Source: Vitis vinifera (taxonomy: Eukaryota > Streptophyta > Magnoliopsida > Vitales > Vitaceae). From it: a stretch of DNA of 64,000 nt. Shown piece by piece: positions 47,201 through 59,200 of the stretch. Positions within the stretch are counted from its first letter, which is position 1, and every line of letters starts with the position of its first letter. The position numbers and the translations under genes were made by a program. The notes beneath the pieces are model-generated. The model was given only the letters and a program-made list of their open reading frames with translations, was not told where the DNA came from and searched no databases. Location: the NCBI RefSeq assembly GCF_030704535.1, contig NC_081821.1, forward strand, positions 1,813,001 to 1,877,000. The letters run 5' to 3'.

Positions 47201-50200
47201 TGAGCAAAATGCCTTCCTCAAGAGCCTCAACAACACGTTTCTGGTCCTTTTACCAAAAAAAGGAGGGGCGGAGGAGCTGGGGGATTTCAAGCCTATCAGC
47301 CTTTTGGGGGGGTTGTACAAATTATTGGCCAAGGTGCTGGCCAATAGGATTAAAAAAGTGATTGGTAAAGTGGTTTCCCCATATCAGAATGCTTTCGTCA
47401 TGGGTAGGCAGATTCTGGACGTCTCTTTAATTGCAAATGAGGTGATTGATTCTTGGCAAAAAAAGGGAGAGAAAAGCCTAATTTGTAAATTAGATATTGA
47501 AAAGGCGTATCACAACGTTAATTGGCATTTCTTGATGAGGGTTTTGCAAAAAATGGGGTTCGGGTCTAAGTGGAGGGAATGGATGTGGAGTTGTATCTCA
47601 ACTACTAAGTTTTCAGTGCTGATAAATGGAGTGCCTGCTGGGTTTTTTTCTAGCTCAAAGGGGCTACGTCAAGGTGACCCCTTATCCCCATATTTGTTTG
47701 TCATGGGAATGGAAGTGCTGAGTGTTCTTATTCGGAGGGCTGTGGAAGGGGGATTCATTTCTGGGTGCAACATCTGGAGGGGTAGTGGGTCGGTTGCCAA
47801 TATTTCTCACCTTCTCTTTGCGGATGACACAATAGTGTTTTGTGAGGCAAAGAAAGAAGACATGACCTACTTGAGCTGGATCTTATGTTGGTTTGAAGCC
47901 GTTTCAGGATTAAGGATAAATTTGGCTAAAAGTGAAATTATTCCAGTAGGGAAGGTGGAAGAGATTCTTGAGATGGCTGTGGAGCTGGGATGCAAGGTAG
48001 GTCAGCTGCCATCAGCCTATCTGGGGCCGCCCAATAAGGCCTCTTCCGTGTGGGATGGGGTGGAAGAAAGGGTGAGGTGGAAACTTGCCCTTTGGAAACG
48101 GCAATATATCTCCAAAGATGGAAGAATCACCCTCATAAAGAGTACTTTGGCTAGTATGCCTTTGTATCAATTGTCCCTCTTATGTATGCCTAAGATAGTG
48201 GCAAGAAGGCTAGAAAAGTTGCAAAGAGACTTCTTGTGGGGAGGGGGAAATATGGAAAGAAAAGCCCACTTAGTCAATTGGGAGATGGTGTGTGCGGGTA
48301 AGGAGAAGGGGGGGTTTGGCTTGAGGAAGCTAGTCCCCTTGAATAAAGCTTTGCTTGGAAAATGGGTTTGGAGATTCACTCGGGCCAAAGACGAGATGTG
48401 GAAGCAAGTGCTTACGGCGAAATATAGGCAAGAGGAATTTGGGTGGAGGACTAAGAAGGCAAATGGGGCGTTTGGTGTTAGGGTTTGGAAGGAAATTCTG
48501 AAGGAATTTGATTGGTGCTAGGATAATATGGCTTTCAATGTGGGAAAAGGCACCAGAATTAGGTTTTGGACTGATCCTTGGTGTGGGGATGTGGAGTTGT
48601 CCCTAAGGTTCCCTCAGCTCTTTGTCGTGGCTGCTCAAAGGAACGTCATAGTGGGAGAAATGTGGGACCAGAATTCTGGTCAAGGAGGCTGGAATTTAAG
48701 GTATATTAGAGACTTCAACGATTGGGAGTTGGACTTGATAGGTGAATTACTCCAAGACTTAAGGGGTCATAGAATCACCTTGGAGGAGGACTCGGTCTCT
48801 TGGAAGGGAGGAAAAAATGGGAAGTTTGGTGTTAAGAAAGCGTACAGTTTGTTGATCAGCCCCATTGTCTCCATTTTCCCTAGAAATGGCATTTGGGTGG
48901 AGAAAGTTCCAACTAAATTAGCGTTCTTTGCGTGGGAAGCTGCTTGGGGGAAGGTTCTTACCCTTGATAGACTTCAAAAGAGAGGGTGGCAGCTTCCTAA
49001 TCGATGTTATTTATGTGGTAGCGAAGAGGAAAATGTAAATCATTTGCTCATTCATTGTACAGTGGCCAGAATGCTGTGGGAGATTGTCCTTGGTTTGTTC
49101 GATGCCTAGTGGGTTTTTCCAGAAACTGTAAAAGAGGTGGTACTTAGCTAGAAGGGCTCGTTTGTGGGTAAAAAGAGGAAAAAAATTTGGAGATCCATTC
49201 CGTTATTTATTTTTTGGACGGTTTGGAAGGAGATGAATAGATTAGCTTTTAGGGGGGGGGGGGGGGGGGAGTTAGCTATCCAGAAAATTAATAATTCTTT
49301 TGTTTGTAATGTGTGGGGTTGGGCAAAATTGTATAGTGGAGCGGAGCCACGTTCCCTTATAGGATTCTTGGAGTGGTTAGCCTCCATTTAAGGGTTGGTG
49401 GGTTTTTTTGTCTCTTTTGTCTATTTTGTTTGTGAGGCCTTTGCCGCCTTGTATACTCCCCATATGCTATGCGGCGTTTTTGCCTTGTGTTAATATATTC
49501 CGTGTTTACTTATCAAAAATACATATATATATATATTGAAAGTGCTATATGAAGGTGTGCCAAAGTACATAGATTATATACAAAGGGGTAAAATGGTAAT
49601 CACATATTAATGTCAAGGAAGAAACTTAAACAAGTGAGGTCAGTAATATTGTCAGACACCTTAGGAGATGTCTCTAATATGCAAAAAAGAAGTAAATATG
49701 AACAAAAGATATGTAGAGGTTAGGAATTACCAACTGATGTCTCTGATCAGTGCTTCTCTTTCTTCAAAAGATCGGCGCCAATGGATTAGGTCATACTCAT
49801 CCATTTCAATGTTTCGTCTCAGCTTGTAGATTTTATATTCCTCTCCTCTTTCTTTTGCTTCCTTCCTTAATTTATTATGGTACTGCATTAAAAAATGAGT
49901 ACTAAGTTGTTTAACAAGAAGATTGCATACCATTATGACTTTTATATTCCTCCCTTACTTCTTTTGCTTCCTTAATTTATTATGGTACTGCATTAAAAAA
50001 GGAGTACTAAGTTGTTTAATAAGAGGATTTCATACCATTATGATTTTTATAGAATGACATGAAAATGAAACACTAGGATAAACTTCCTATATCACTTTGA
50101 GAATTATCAATGAAACTGTGTGAGAGCACCTATCAAAAAAAATGAAACTGTGTGAGAGCAGTTACGTTCATGGGAAGTAGGGAACATGCATAGATAACAA

Positions 50201-53200
50201 GATATCAACCACGGATTTTATGTGGGATGTTATTAAGATCCATGTAAAGGGTACAGCCTAAGAAATACTCTTGGAGGGGAAAAGTGTTCTATCTGATATA
50301 ACTATCAGAAATTGCTGGCCTTCTCTGGGGTTTGATCTATCTAGCATCATATGTCTAGGCATGCATTTTAACCCAGAAGAACCAAGAAGACCCAGTTGCA
50401 AATCAAATGCAAAATAACTAAAAACTGAAGATGGTTCTATCTAAACATTTTATGAATGAAACACCAACTTTTGTGAAGCCATAGATTGGGCATTCGACTA
50501 TTATGTATTCAAGAACATTAATTGTATACAGTCAAGGGAGTAACTAACCTCACGCTCAGCAAGAGCAGCTTCCAGATCAAGTTCTTTGACACTTGTTTTC
50601 TGTCAAAAATACATGCACCATCATCTAAATGCATTAACATACAGATCAATAAATGTTGGACAAGTGCTCACCAGAATCTTTTTTGGTAACAAAGATTTCT
50701 TATAATAAACTTTGGTATATTCAACACTGTTTTCTTCATCAAAATCCTCATCATCAGTTAACTCTGTCAGCTTTTTGCCCTCATATTTATGAGGATTAAC
50801 CTCCATATCATCCAAAATCATTTGCTCAGCAACATGGATCTGCCATAACTGCATAGCATATAAAAATGCAGACAATTAATCAAAGGCCGCTTGTATTATT
50901 GATTCTATATAGCCCCTGGTGAAAGACTACCATGTAACAATGATATTACAAAATAATAAGGCCATATCAAATGTATGACGTTTAGTACTATATAGTATTT
51001 GATTCCACAAGTCCAAGTAACATACTGTGTGCATTGGTGCCTACTTACTTGTAGCATTTACACTAAAGGTCAGAGAAGAAAAGAGGCACTAACATGCATA
51101 CAATATTCATTCTTGCAACAATCATATTTGAAATGCCAACAACTTCAATAAAGAATTCTTCATTATAGAAATACCTTATCAACATAAGGATGATTTGACA
51201 ACAAAGGTTCCTCTTCCACTTTGATTCCTGGATCTTTTTTAGGAATAGGAGGTCGTCCACAATCACGCTGCAAGTGTAAGCATGCCCCATCAAAAGCTTA
51301 AAATTATAGGAAAGTTCAGTTTTAAAACAGCACAGACTTTTCAAAATCTGTAAACAAAATGCACAAAAAGAAACTACATGATTTGGACTCCAATAAAATT
51401 CAAAACAATTTTACAATTAACTAAACTACTATTGCAAGCTTTAGGGTGAGCATTCTAAATTCACAAGGTAGGAGCAGAATGTAGGACCTCTACAAGTAAC
51501 AATGATGTGAAGTATATATTAATAGTTTATAAGATCTATTATAATGAAAAGAATTTTATCAGTTTAATGACTTTAACCTATATTGCAGCCTATCAGAATG
51601 CTAGATCTTAGCTTCACAAAATTATGTCTGACTATACCTTTTACTGATGAAATTTACTGGTGGACGCATATCAATCCCACCACCTCCAACCCTTCTCCCA
51701 ACAGAAAAATGAAAATTGGGGGAAAAAATTCAGAACAACTCCTTGTAGGATATTTTAGAGTTCTAGTTTACCAAGTAAAATCATTTATGTTAGAGCTATC
51801 CAAGCAAGTTATAACACACTCAATTAAGATATGCAAAGCCTCCTACAGGTTAATGAAAGCAGTGAAGGTACAGAATGTGGCTCATTACAAAAGAAAATAC
51901 ACACCCGTAATTCATCTGGATTAGTATCCTCATCATGATGAAATATTGGTGGAAAATCAAATCTGTTAAAGCTGCAACCATGGAGACAAGTGCATGAAAT
52001 ACCAATAGTTTTAAAATAGCTGATCACAACTCCTATCAGACATCAGCTTCAATATTATACTAAAACAGACACGAAGAATGGAGAACAGTTGTCAAGAATA
52101 AATTTGCGTACATCAGGTGATCAATATTAGGATCAACAAAGCGCATTTCAATAGGAAATCGAAAGCGGTAAGGATCTCGCTTTGCCTGCAAAATAGAACA
52201 AATAACTCAGGCTTGTTTCCACAATAGATGTAACTCTCCTAATATTTCTTAAATTTGATTTGCACTAGAAAAACAAAAGAATGTTAACATATAAAGTTTG
52301 CACAAACTAAGACTAGGTATGGTGTCAAGGTGATTTAGATCCCAGAAATAGTTTCAGAAACTCCTGCTATCATGTTCAAGCTACAATTGCTGCTTAGGTA
52401 CTGAAAATATGTTCCAGAAGTGGCCAACTTCCAAAATTTTCTTTTGCTTTTTCCTTTTTTTTGGTAGGAAACCACCTTCCAGAATATACATTAGCCATAA
52501 GCAGCCGTTTATCATTACTACGCTACCCATTAGTAATTTATACACAAGAGCAGGAGATTTGCAGTCATTTGCTTGGATCTACCTTTTCCAGCAAAATCCA
52601 CACAACATAAGGCTCAAACTAAAAATGTGGCCTTTAAGAAGTTTAATCAAGTTAGCCAGAACCTTCAACACCACTTTTCTTATCCAGTAGCATCTATACA
52701 CATTGCAAGAGGAACATCTTACCAAGGAAACTGACTCAGAAGAAAAGTTCATAGTACAGCATGCTTGCATGTGCATGCACGTGCACATGCATGCTTCTGG
52801 GTTGGGAGAAAATCCTCACAGCCAATCAACTCATGAAGAGAGGTTGGAATATGGTTATGCTTTTGTAACAAGACAATGAATGCAGAGCACATTCTAATTC
52901 AATGCAAGTAGGCTTCCAGTTTGTGGGCATGTTCACTTTCCTTATCTGGAGTGTGTTGGGTCTTCCCCTTCAAGAGATGTTGCAGTTGGCACACTTCTGT
53001 TGTGGGTGATAACTGGAAAGTGGCTAAGAGATTTGATCACTTTATGCCTTTTCTGGTCTATGTGGAAGAATGTAACTGCAGAATCTTTTTGAAAGCGTGG
53101 AGTGGTCTATTCTGATTGTAAAAAATGTGCTTCTTAAGGCTTTGTACTTGCAGCTTATTGAGGCATGGGGAAATAGAAAACTTTCCTTATTGACTTTGTA

Positions 53201-56200
53201 GATAGTTTGGGCATTTCTTTTAGTCTGAAAGTGAGTAATTTTATTGAGTGTGTGTTATTTTTTTTTGAAAAATTAATTTTATTCCTCTCCTTTGAGCTAC
53301 TTTATAGAGAGAGAGAGAGACTGGGCTTTTTCATGGGTTAGGAAGTGTGTCCTTTATTGACCTTTTGGATAGTTTTAGGATGAATTAGTCTAGAAGAGTG
53401 TAGTTTTGTTATGCTTTCTATTCTCTCTCCTTTGTGAAAATTTGCATACATGCAACCTGTGCACATTAGTTGCACCCTTTATTTGTTTTTTACTGTATGA
53501 TTCAGAGAAAGGGAATATAAAATGAATGAACCAAAGCACTGAGCAAACATCACAGTTTTGAAGCCTATAATACATAGTTATTTAGAAGAGTTTTAAAGGC
53601 AAACGCTTTCAAAACAAAGCAATGAATCCTAAGATTGGCATGCCATTCATTAAATCATGAGGCATATCACTTCCAGAGACTTGAACCATAGGACCAAGAT
53701 GATCAAAGACAACTTTGAATTTACTTCCTTGGAAATGGCTCCTTTTTTTTTTTTCTTTTTTTGATAGATAAAGAATGTATATTAAAAAGAGGCACCAAAA
53801 GACCAACCCAAGGTATAAGAATAAATACACCCACCCCCAAACAACTCAAGCAAAAAGGAAACTGCAAATCAAGAGGGACTATGACAACCCCACCCTCAAA
53901 CCAATCTATGAAACTAACTAGCATCGAAGGACCATCATTTACAAGCATCTTAGTCTGTAACCAAAGAAAACAAATAAAAGAGCCTTTTTTTAGCCTTTGG
54001 ATAGAAAGCATGTCATCTCCGAAAGCAATTATATTCTTTACCTTCCAAACCATCCAAAAGATGCATAAGGGGACTGCTCTCCAAACTTTCTTGCACTTTT
54101 TGCCCACAAATGAACCATGCTAATCCAACAGTCCCTTTTTTACCAACGAGGGAAGCACTTGAGACACCCCAAAAAGAGGAAAGAGCATCTCCCATAAAAC
54201 TCTTGCCTTTACATAGTGGAGAAGGATGTGATCTATGGATTCTTCATCCATTTGGAAAAGATAACATCTATTTGCCAAGGATCATCATTTTTTTTTTTAA
54301 TTTAGTCCAAGGTTAAAGTTTTTCCCCACGATGTCTCCCAAGCAAAGAAGCTCACTTAGGCTTACACCCAAGAATTCCAAATAATTTTCGATGGAAAAAA
54401 AAAACTTAACTACCCGGATCCAAGGCATTATAGAGAGACTTAACTGTAAATTTGTCACTCTTTGTCTCTGTCCAAAGCGCCATATCCTCCTCATCCCTAC
54501 ACACTCTTCTCATGCAAACTCAAAAAAAATCTCTCCACGTAATCCACCTCCCAATTGTTGAAATGTCTAGAGAAAGAAGGGCTCCAAACCACTGAGGGAT
54601 TCCAAACATCCTTCACCCTCACTTCCTTGGAAATGGCTAAAGCAAACAAAAAGGGGAACACACAAAGGTGTGGCCCCGCACCACTTATCCTTCTAAAATT
54701 TCACCCTTCACCCGTTACCCACCAAGAAGGAAAGTGTACTTTTTTTTTTTGTTTTTTGGATAAGTGTAAATGTATTAGTGAAAATAAGAAGTATACACGA
54801 TGTATACAAAGCAACCAAAAGACCAAAAAAAGGCACAAGAACACAAAAACCAAAAATCACACCTTACAAAGAGCCTACCCAATCCACAAATTCTAATAAC
54901 GACAAAGAGTTGTCCCCAATGTACGATCTTACCCATAAAGGTTTAAGAAAGAATTTTTAAATGCTTAGTCTACACTTTCACAATTTCCAAGGTTCTCTTA
55001 TTTCTCACCCTCCATATAGTTCAAAACACGCATAACCAAACGCATAACCGAACAATCTTTCAAGCTTTTTTTCTTCTTTTTTTTCCAACAAAAGAATTGT
55101 GCTAGCTTAAAAGAACCCTCCCCCCAGTGAAGAGTACATCACCCACTGTACATTGAACATAGCAAAAATCAATTGCCATAAAACGCGTGCTTTCATTCAA
55201 TGAAGAAGAATATGATCACCCGTTTCTTCTTCTTCTTTGCATATGCATTAGGCATCCTGCAACCCCTCCTTTTGAGTTGATCCAATGTTATGAACTTTCA
55301 CTAGGACCCAAGAATTCCATACTATGTCATGAGGGAAAGGTTCCACTCCCCCACTAGCCAAAGAGGAGTAAAAGGACTTGACAGAGAATTTACCATTCTT
55401 TGACCCCAACCACACCATAGCATCTTCAGGGCCCGAACTAATGGAGTGGTCATATAATCTCTTAAAAATATATCAACCTCCTCTAGCTCCTAAGAAGGAA
55501 AGCCTACTGCTCACAAGATCTTAATCCTTCCTTGGAAATGACTTTATTATCCTCAACTATATTTTTCCACCTAGATTTTCTTAAGAGTTTTTTTTTTTCT
55601 TTATGCCATGCTCTCGCTGTGGCAAAACCTAGAATGAGATCAATAGTAAGGACCTTAGATAATTCAAGATTTTAGTCCCATGAATAATTATGACTTCTTA
55701 TTGCTTCATATATTAAGGAAATAACAATGAATTGACATACAAAAATTGCATGCAGAAAAAGCCATGTCAATATCAAGTGGCATCACTCACCAGGATTTCA
55801 ACAATGACATGCATACCAACTTTTATGTGGTGGCGAATCCAATACCAATCATTGCCTTTTATAGGGACCCACCTGAAACAAAACAAGATACATGAATCAA
55901 GCATGAAATATTTGAAATATGATTTCTATTAATGTGTTGTTAACTTGATAGATGTTGAATTAGCTGTTGTACAAGTTCAAATCCCAAATGAACAGATACT
56001 TGCCAAGCCAAACTGGATCCTAATCCTCTACAAATGAACTTGGTTGAAACAATCATTATGTTACAAGTGCTTGTCCAGGCTACATTACTCTACCATGAGA
56101 TTAGTGGTTCAGGTTAAAATTTTAAGGGAGTAAAAAGCATTCTAACAGTACACTGTTGCAAATCCATCCCCCACTCTAAAATTCTGATTATATCTGTCAA

Positions 56201-59200
56201 GCTATTGGGAGTGATGCTCATGGCACTTCTGAATAATTCAGTACTTTCAAAACTAACTACCACATTGTTGTTACCACAGGGAACTTACTGCTGTTAGATG
56301 AACAATGGAAACAAACGAACCACTTGCCTTGTCCATTATATTCTATCATTTTTTATCAGAATTATATGCCATCATCATAAGTTTATCATCAATTGTCCCC
56401 ATAAGTTCCTTTTATGAATCATAATTGGAAAGACCAAGGAAACATCAAGAATTGAAACTCCTTTCTCATGACTTTCAGAGATGTTACCCTGAATCTCTAC
56501 AAGTTTCGCTGTGCTTCTGAGCAGGTCCAGGCATTTACAAAGTATCTCTACAGTGTCCAAAAATTTTGTGCCCGTTAAAGAAATTTTTTATTTCCTATCA
56601 GAAACCAAGTTTTCTGGTAACAATGGCACAGGAAAAATCTATACAATTCCAACATAGTCAACTTCTCTCTCTGTATATTTTAAGATTTTTCCGTCTAAGG
56701 CCCTACTTTTTTTTCCCTTCTATACTAATCCAAAACATCTTTGAGGAAAATGAGATGGAAGTGATTCAAATCCATATTCCAACTGTGCCTCTGGTTCTAT
56801 CAATTAACTCTTTCAAATCCATTTAAGGGAGGTGTGGACTTTGCTCCTCTCTTTCTTTGGAGTTTCTTGGGTTTTTCCGCGTTCGGTGAAGGAAACTCTT
56901 ATAGGTTGGAGAGGCTCTTTTGTGGGCAAGAAGAGGAAGGTGGCGTGGCTTTTGGGGCCGTTATGCTTGTTTTGGGTTATTTGGAAGACTAGGAATTCAA
57001 TGGCTTTTGAGGACGGTGTGCTGTCCATCCAAAAGTTGAAAATTTCTTTTGTGTATTTACTTTGGTCGGAAACCAAATTGTGGATAAAAAATGGGTCTTC
57101 GACCTTAATAGATTTTATTGAATGGGTGTGTATACGATAAGGGAGGGGGTTTTTTTGTGCTTTCCTAGTGGTTTGGGTTCTTTTGTAAGGGGGTGAGTTG
57201 TTCTTCTCTGTATCTATTTGAGTCGCTTCTTTAGGGCCTCTTTTGCAATACACATATTTTCTTACTGATAAAAAAAAAAAAACTCTTTCAAATAATGGAA
57301 GTGTCAAACAAACTGGAATCGGAATGACAATTACCCATCATATACACCTCCAATGTCAACAAATGCCCCTTGATAAAGGTGAAGAGTAGTAACTTTACCT
57401 GCACAAATCTGCATAGACATTTGGCATAACATTACGTTTCATATCATCTAATTGCAGATCACCTCAAGCTAACATATATTTAGAGAAATTTAGGGACACA
57501 TATCTTCACCCTGTATTTGTTTTATTTCCACAGAACATCTTCAGCATATATGAACAAGGGCTAAATTTTTCAGACAAAATTACAACTAGTCTAGCCTCAT
57601 GCATAAGATACACTCCCAAACTAGTGCTGCAACTTTGAAAAGTAGAGGATACTCTATGCTTAAGCATTAGTTATGTTACCCAAAAAGATGTGCAGGAGAT
57701 GAACTGATAAAACTCATTATTGGACAGTGCTAACACAGGTTGCTGGAATACTAGATCAGATAGTTCATCAAATTCAGAAGCTCAGAAAACTTGTTTAAAT
57801 TTTTAGCCAGACATCCAGCACATCGAGCATTGATAACTGTGCAGCAAGATTTGTTGCTAAGAGCCATGGCACAGCTCAGATTAAGCCTGCCAACTGAAAT
57901 CGCTTCATGTGTATGATGTAGTATGTTTGGTTCTTTAAGCAAATTTTTCCATCCTTAACAATGTTGGGACAGAACTTGGTCGAAATTACAAATTTACAAA
58001 TTTTTGAAGCAAACTTAAACAAGTATGAGATCACCATGAGGAAAAGAATGAACTCTTACTTGTCCAGGATAATAAAATGGAAGCTCATACTGCAAGAAAC
58101 AATAAAGATCAGTAAGGGAAAGGTCCATAATTTCTATTAACTTTACTTAAACTCAAAGCAATGAAAAACCAAATCCATCCTACCATGCCTTCTTCATAGT
58201 CTTTGCCTCTTTTCCTCCTACCTGGATGGTAATCTTGATCGTCCTGAGACAACGTAAAAGCATTTCCACATTATTCACCTCAATGTAACAATCAAGCATT
58301 TATAACTAACAAAAGCAACCTTCTCTAAGTAGCACTTGATGTTTTGATTCCCAAGTTAAATTATAAATTTCGTTTTAGCTTGAATCCAACTTTATTAAAA
58401 GTGCCAAATCTACAACTGACTTCAGACAGCACAAATCAAACTTCAATCATTCAACCAAAATGCACAACTTTCCACTTTATCAATCAAAATGTTGGCCAAA
58501 CCAATAATACATATCAAAATAACCCCTTTATCAAATCTCTTTCAAATTTCCACCAAAAACTTGCTAACCTACATCCAAATTTTCTCAGTCCTCAATTTTC
58601 TTCCATTCAACTCGAGAATATGTTCTGCATTTTCTAATTATACTATCACGTTAGCGTTTTGTAGGTGTGTGATATAGAGATGCATGTAGACATATAGACA
58701 GAGAGGGATTTTCAACCTGAAATGACTCCTCTTCCAATCTATCTTTGTTGTGTTCAACCCACTCATTGTACTGCTTCAAGAACGTCTTATACCTCTCCAA
58801 ATTCAAATCATCCGTGTTCGTCCTAGCTGATTCCAATCCTTTCGGATCAACTCTCACCGCCTGTAACTTGTGCGCCTCGCGTATAAAAGCCAACTCTTTC
58901 CGATTAACCTCCCACCCTCTCGGCGGCCAGTCTCTCGGAGGCACATGTCGCACAACCAATGGACCGTCCCAAAACGTCCTCACCGGCTCCGGAATCTCGC
59001 CTTTGATCTCAAATTGCTTCGCGTACCACTCGTCCTCGGTCAGTCCACTCTCCTCCATCTTCTTCTTCCGGTACTTAGGGTTCAGCATCTTAAACGCCTC
59101 TATCGCCTCCGGAGTCTTCAGCGGAACCTCCTCGCCTTCGTTGAGGCTTTTGCGGGCGAAATCGGCTTCAGGAGTGAGAATCTCTTCCCACGGAGCCCAG

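Larger units (their letters stand above)
43626..49518 (+). mobile_element. L1-type LINE, near full-length but inactivated
   Basis: Order: an ORF1 remnant with a DUF4283-like domain, then ORF2 with endonuclease, reverse transcriptase and a zf-RVT-type C-terminus, then a short 3' end ending TTTACTTATCAAAA (about 49500-49518). It lies antisense inside the last pTAC10 intron. Several stops and at least one frameshift make it non-autonomous. I found no convincing target duplication, so the 5' limit is approximate (sequence character changes near 43600). Shared 3' terminal sequence identifies the shorter insertions in this window as the same family. Confidence 0.85.
41721..49730 (-). other. 8.0-kb last intron of pTAC10
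   Basis: It contains about 1.9 kb of mixed sequence next to exon 12 (including a 127-bp tandem duplication) and a LINE of about 5.9 kb on the opposite strand. Splice sites at both ends are consistent with the frame. 42000-42370 and 42980-43600 show no recognisable gene. Sequence at about 43190-43330 looks like the worn end of an older retroelement, but I could not define it. Confidence 0.75.

Noticed and set aside
49723..49730. Alternative donor after GACATCA for pTAC10 exon 11
   Set aside because: It puts the last exon out of frame; the donor seven bases... later in the transcript (TTG/GTAATT) restores the RQALGLPLEEPG frame.
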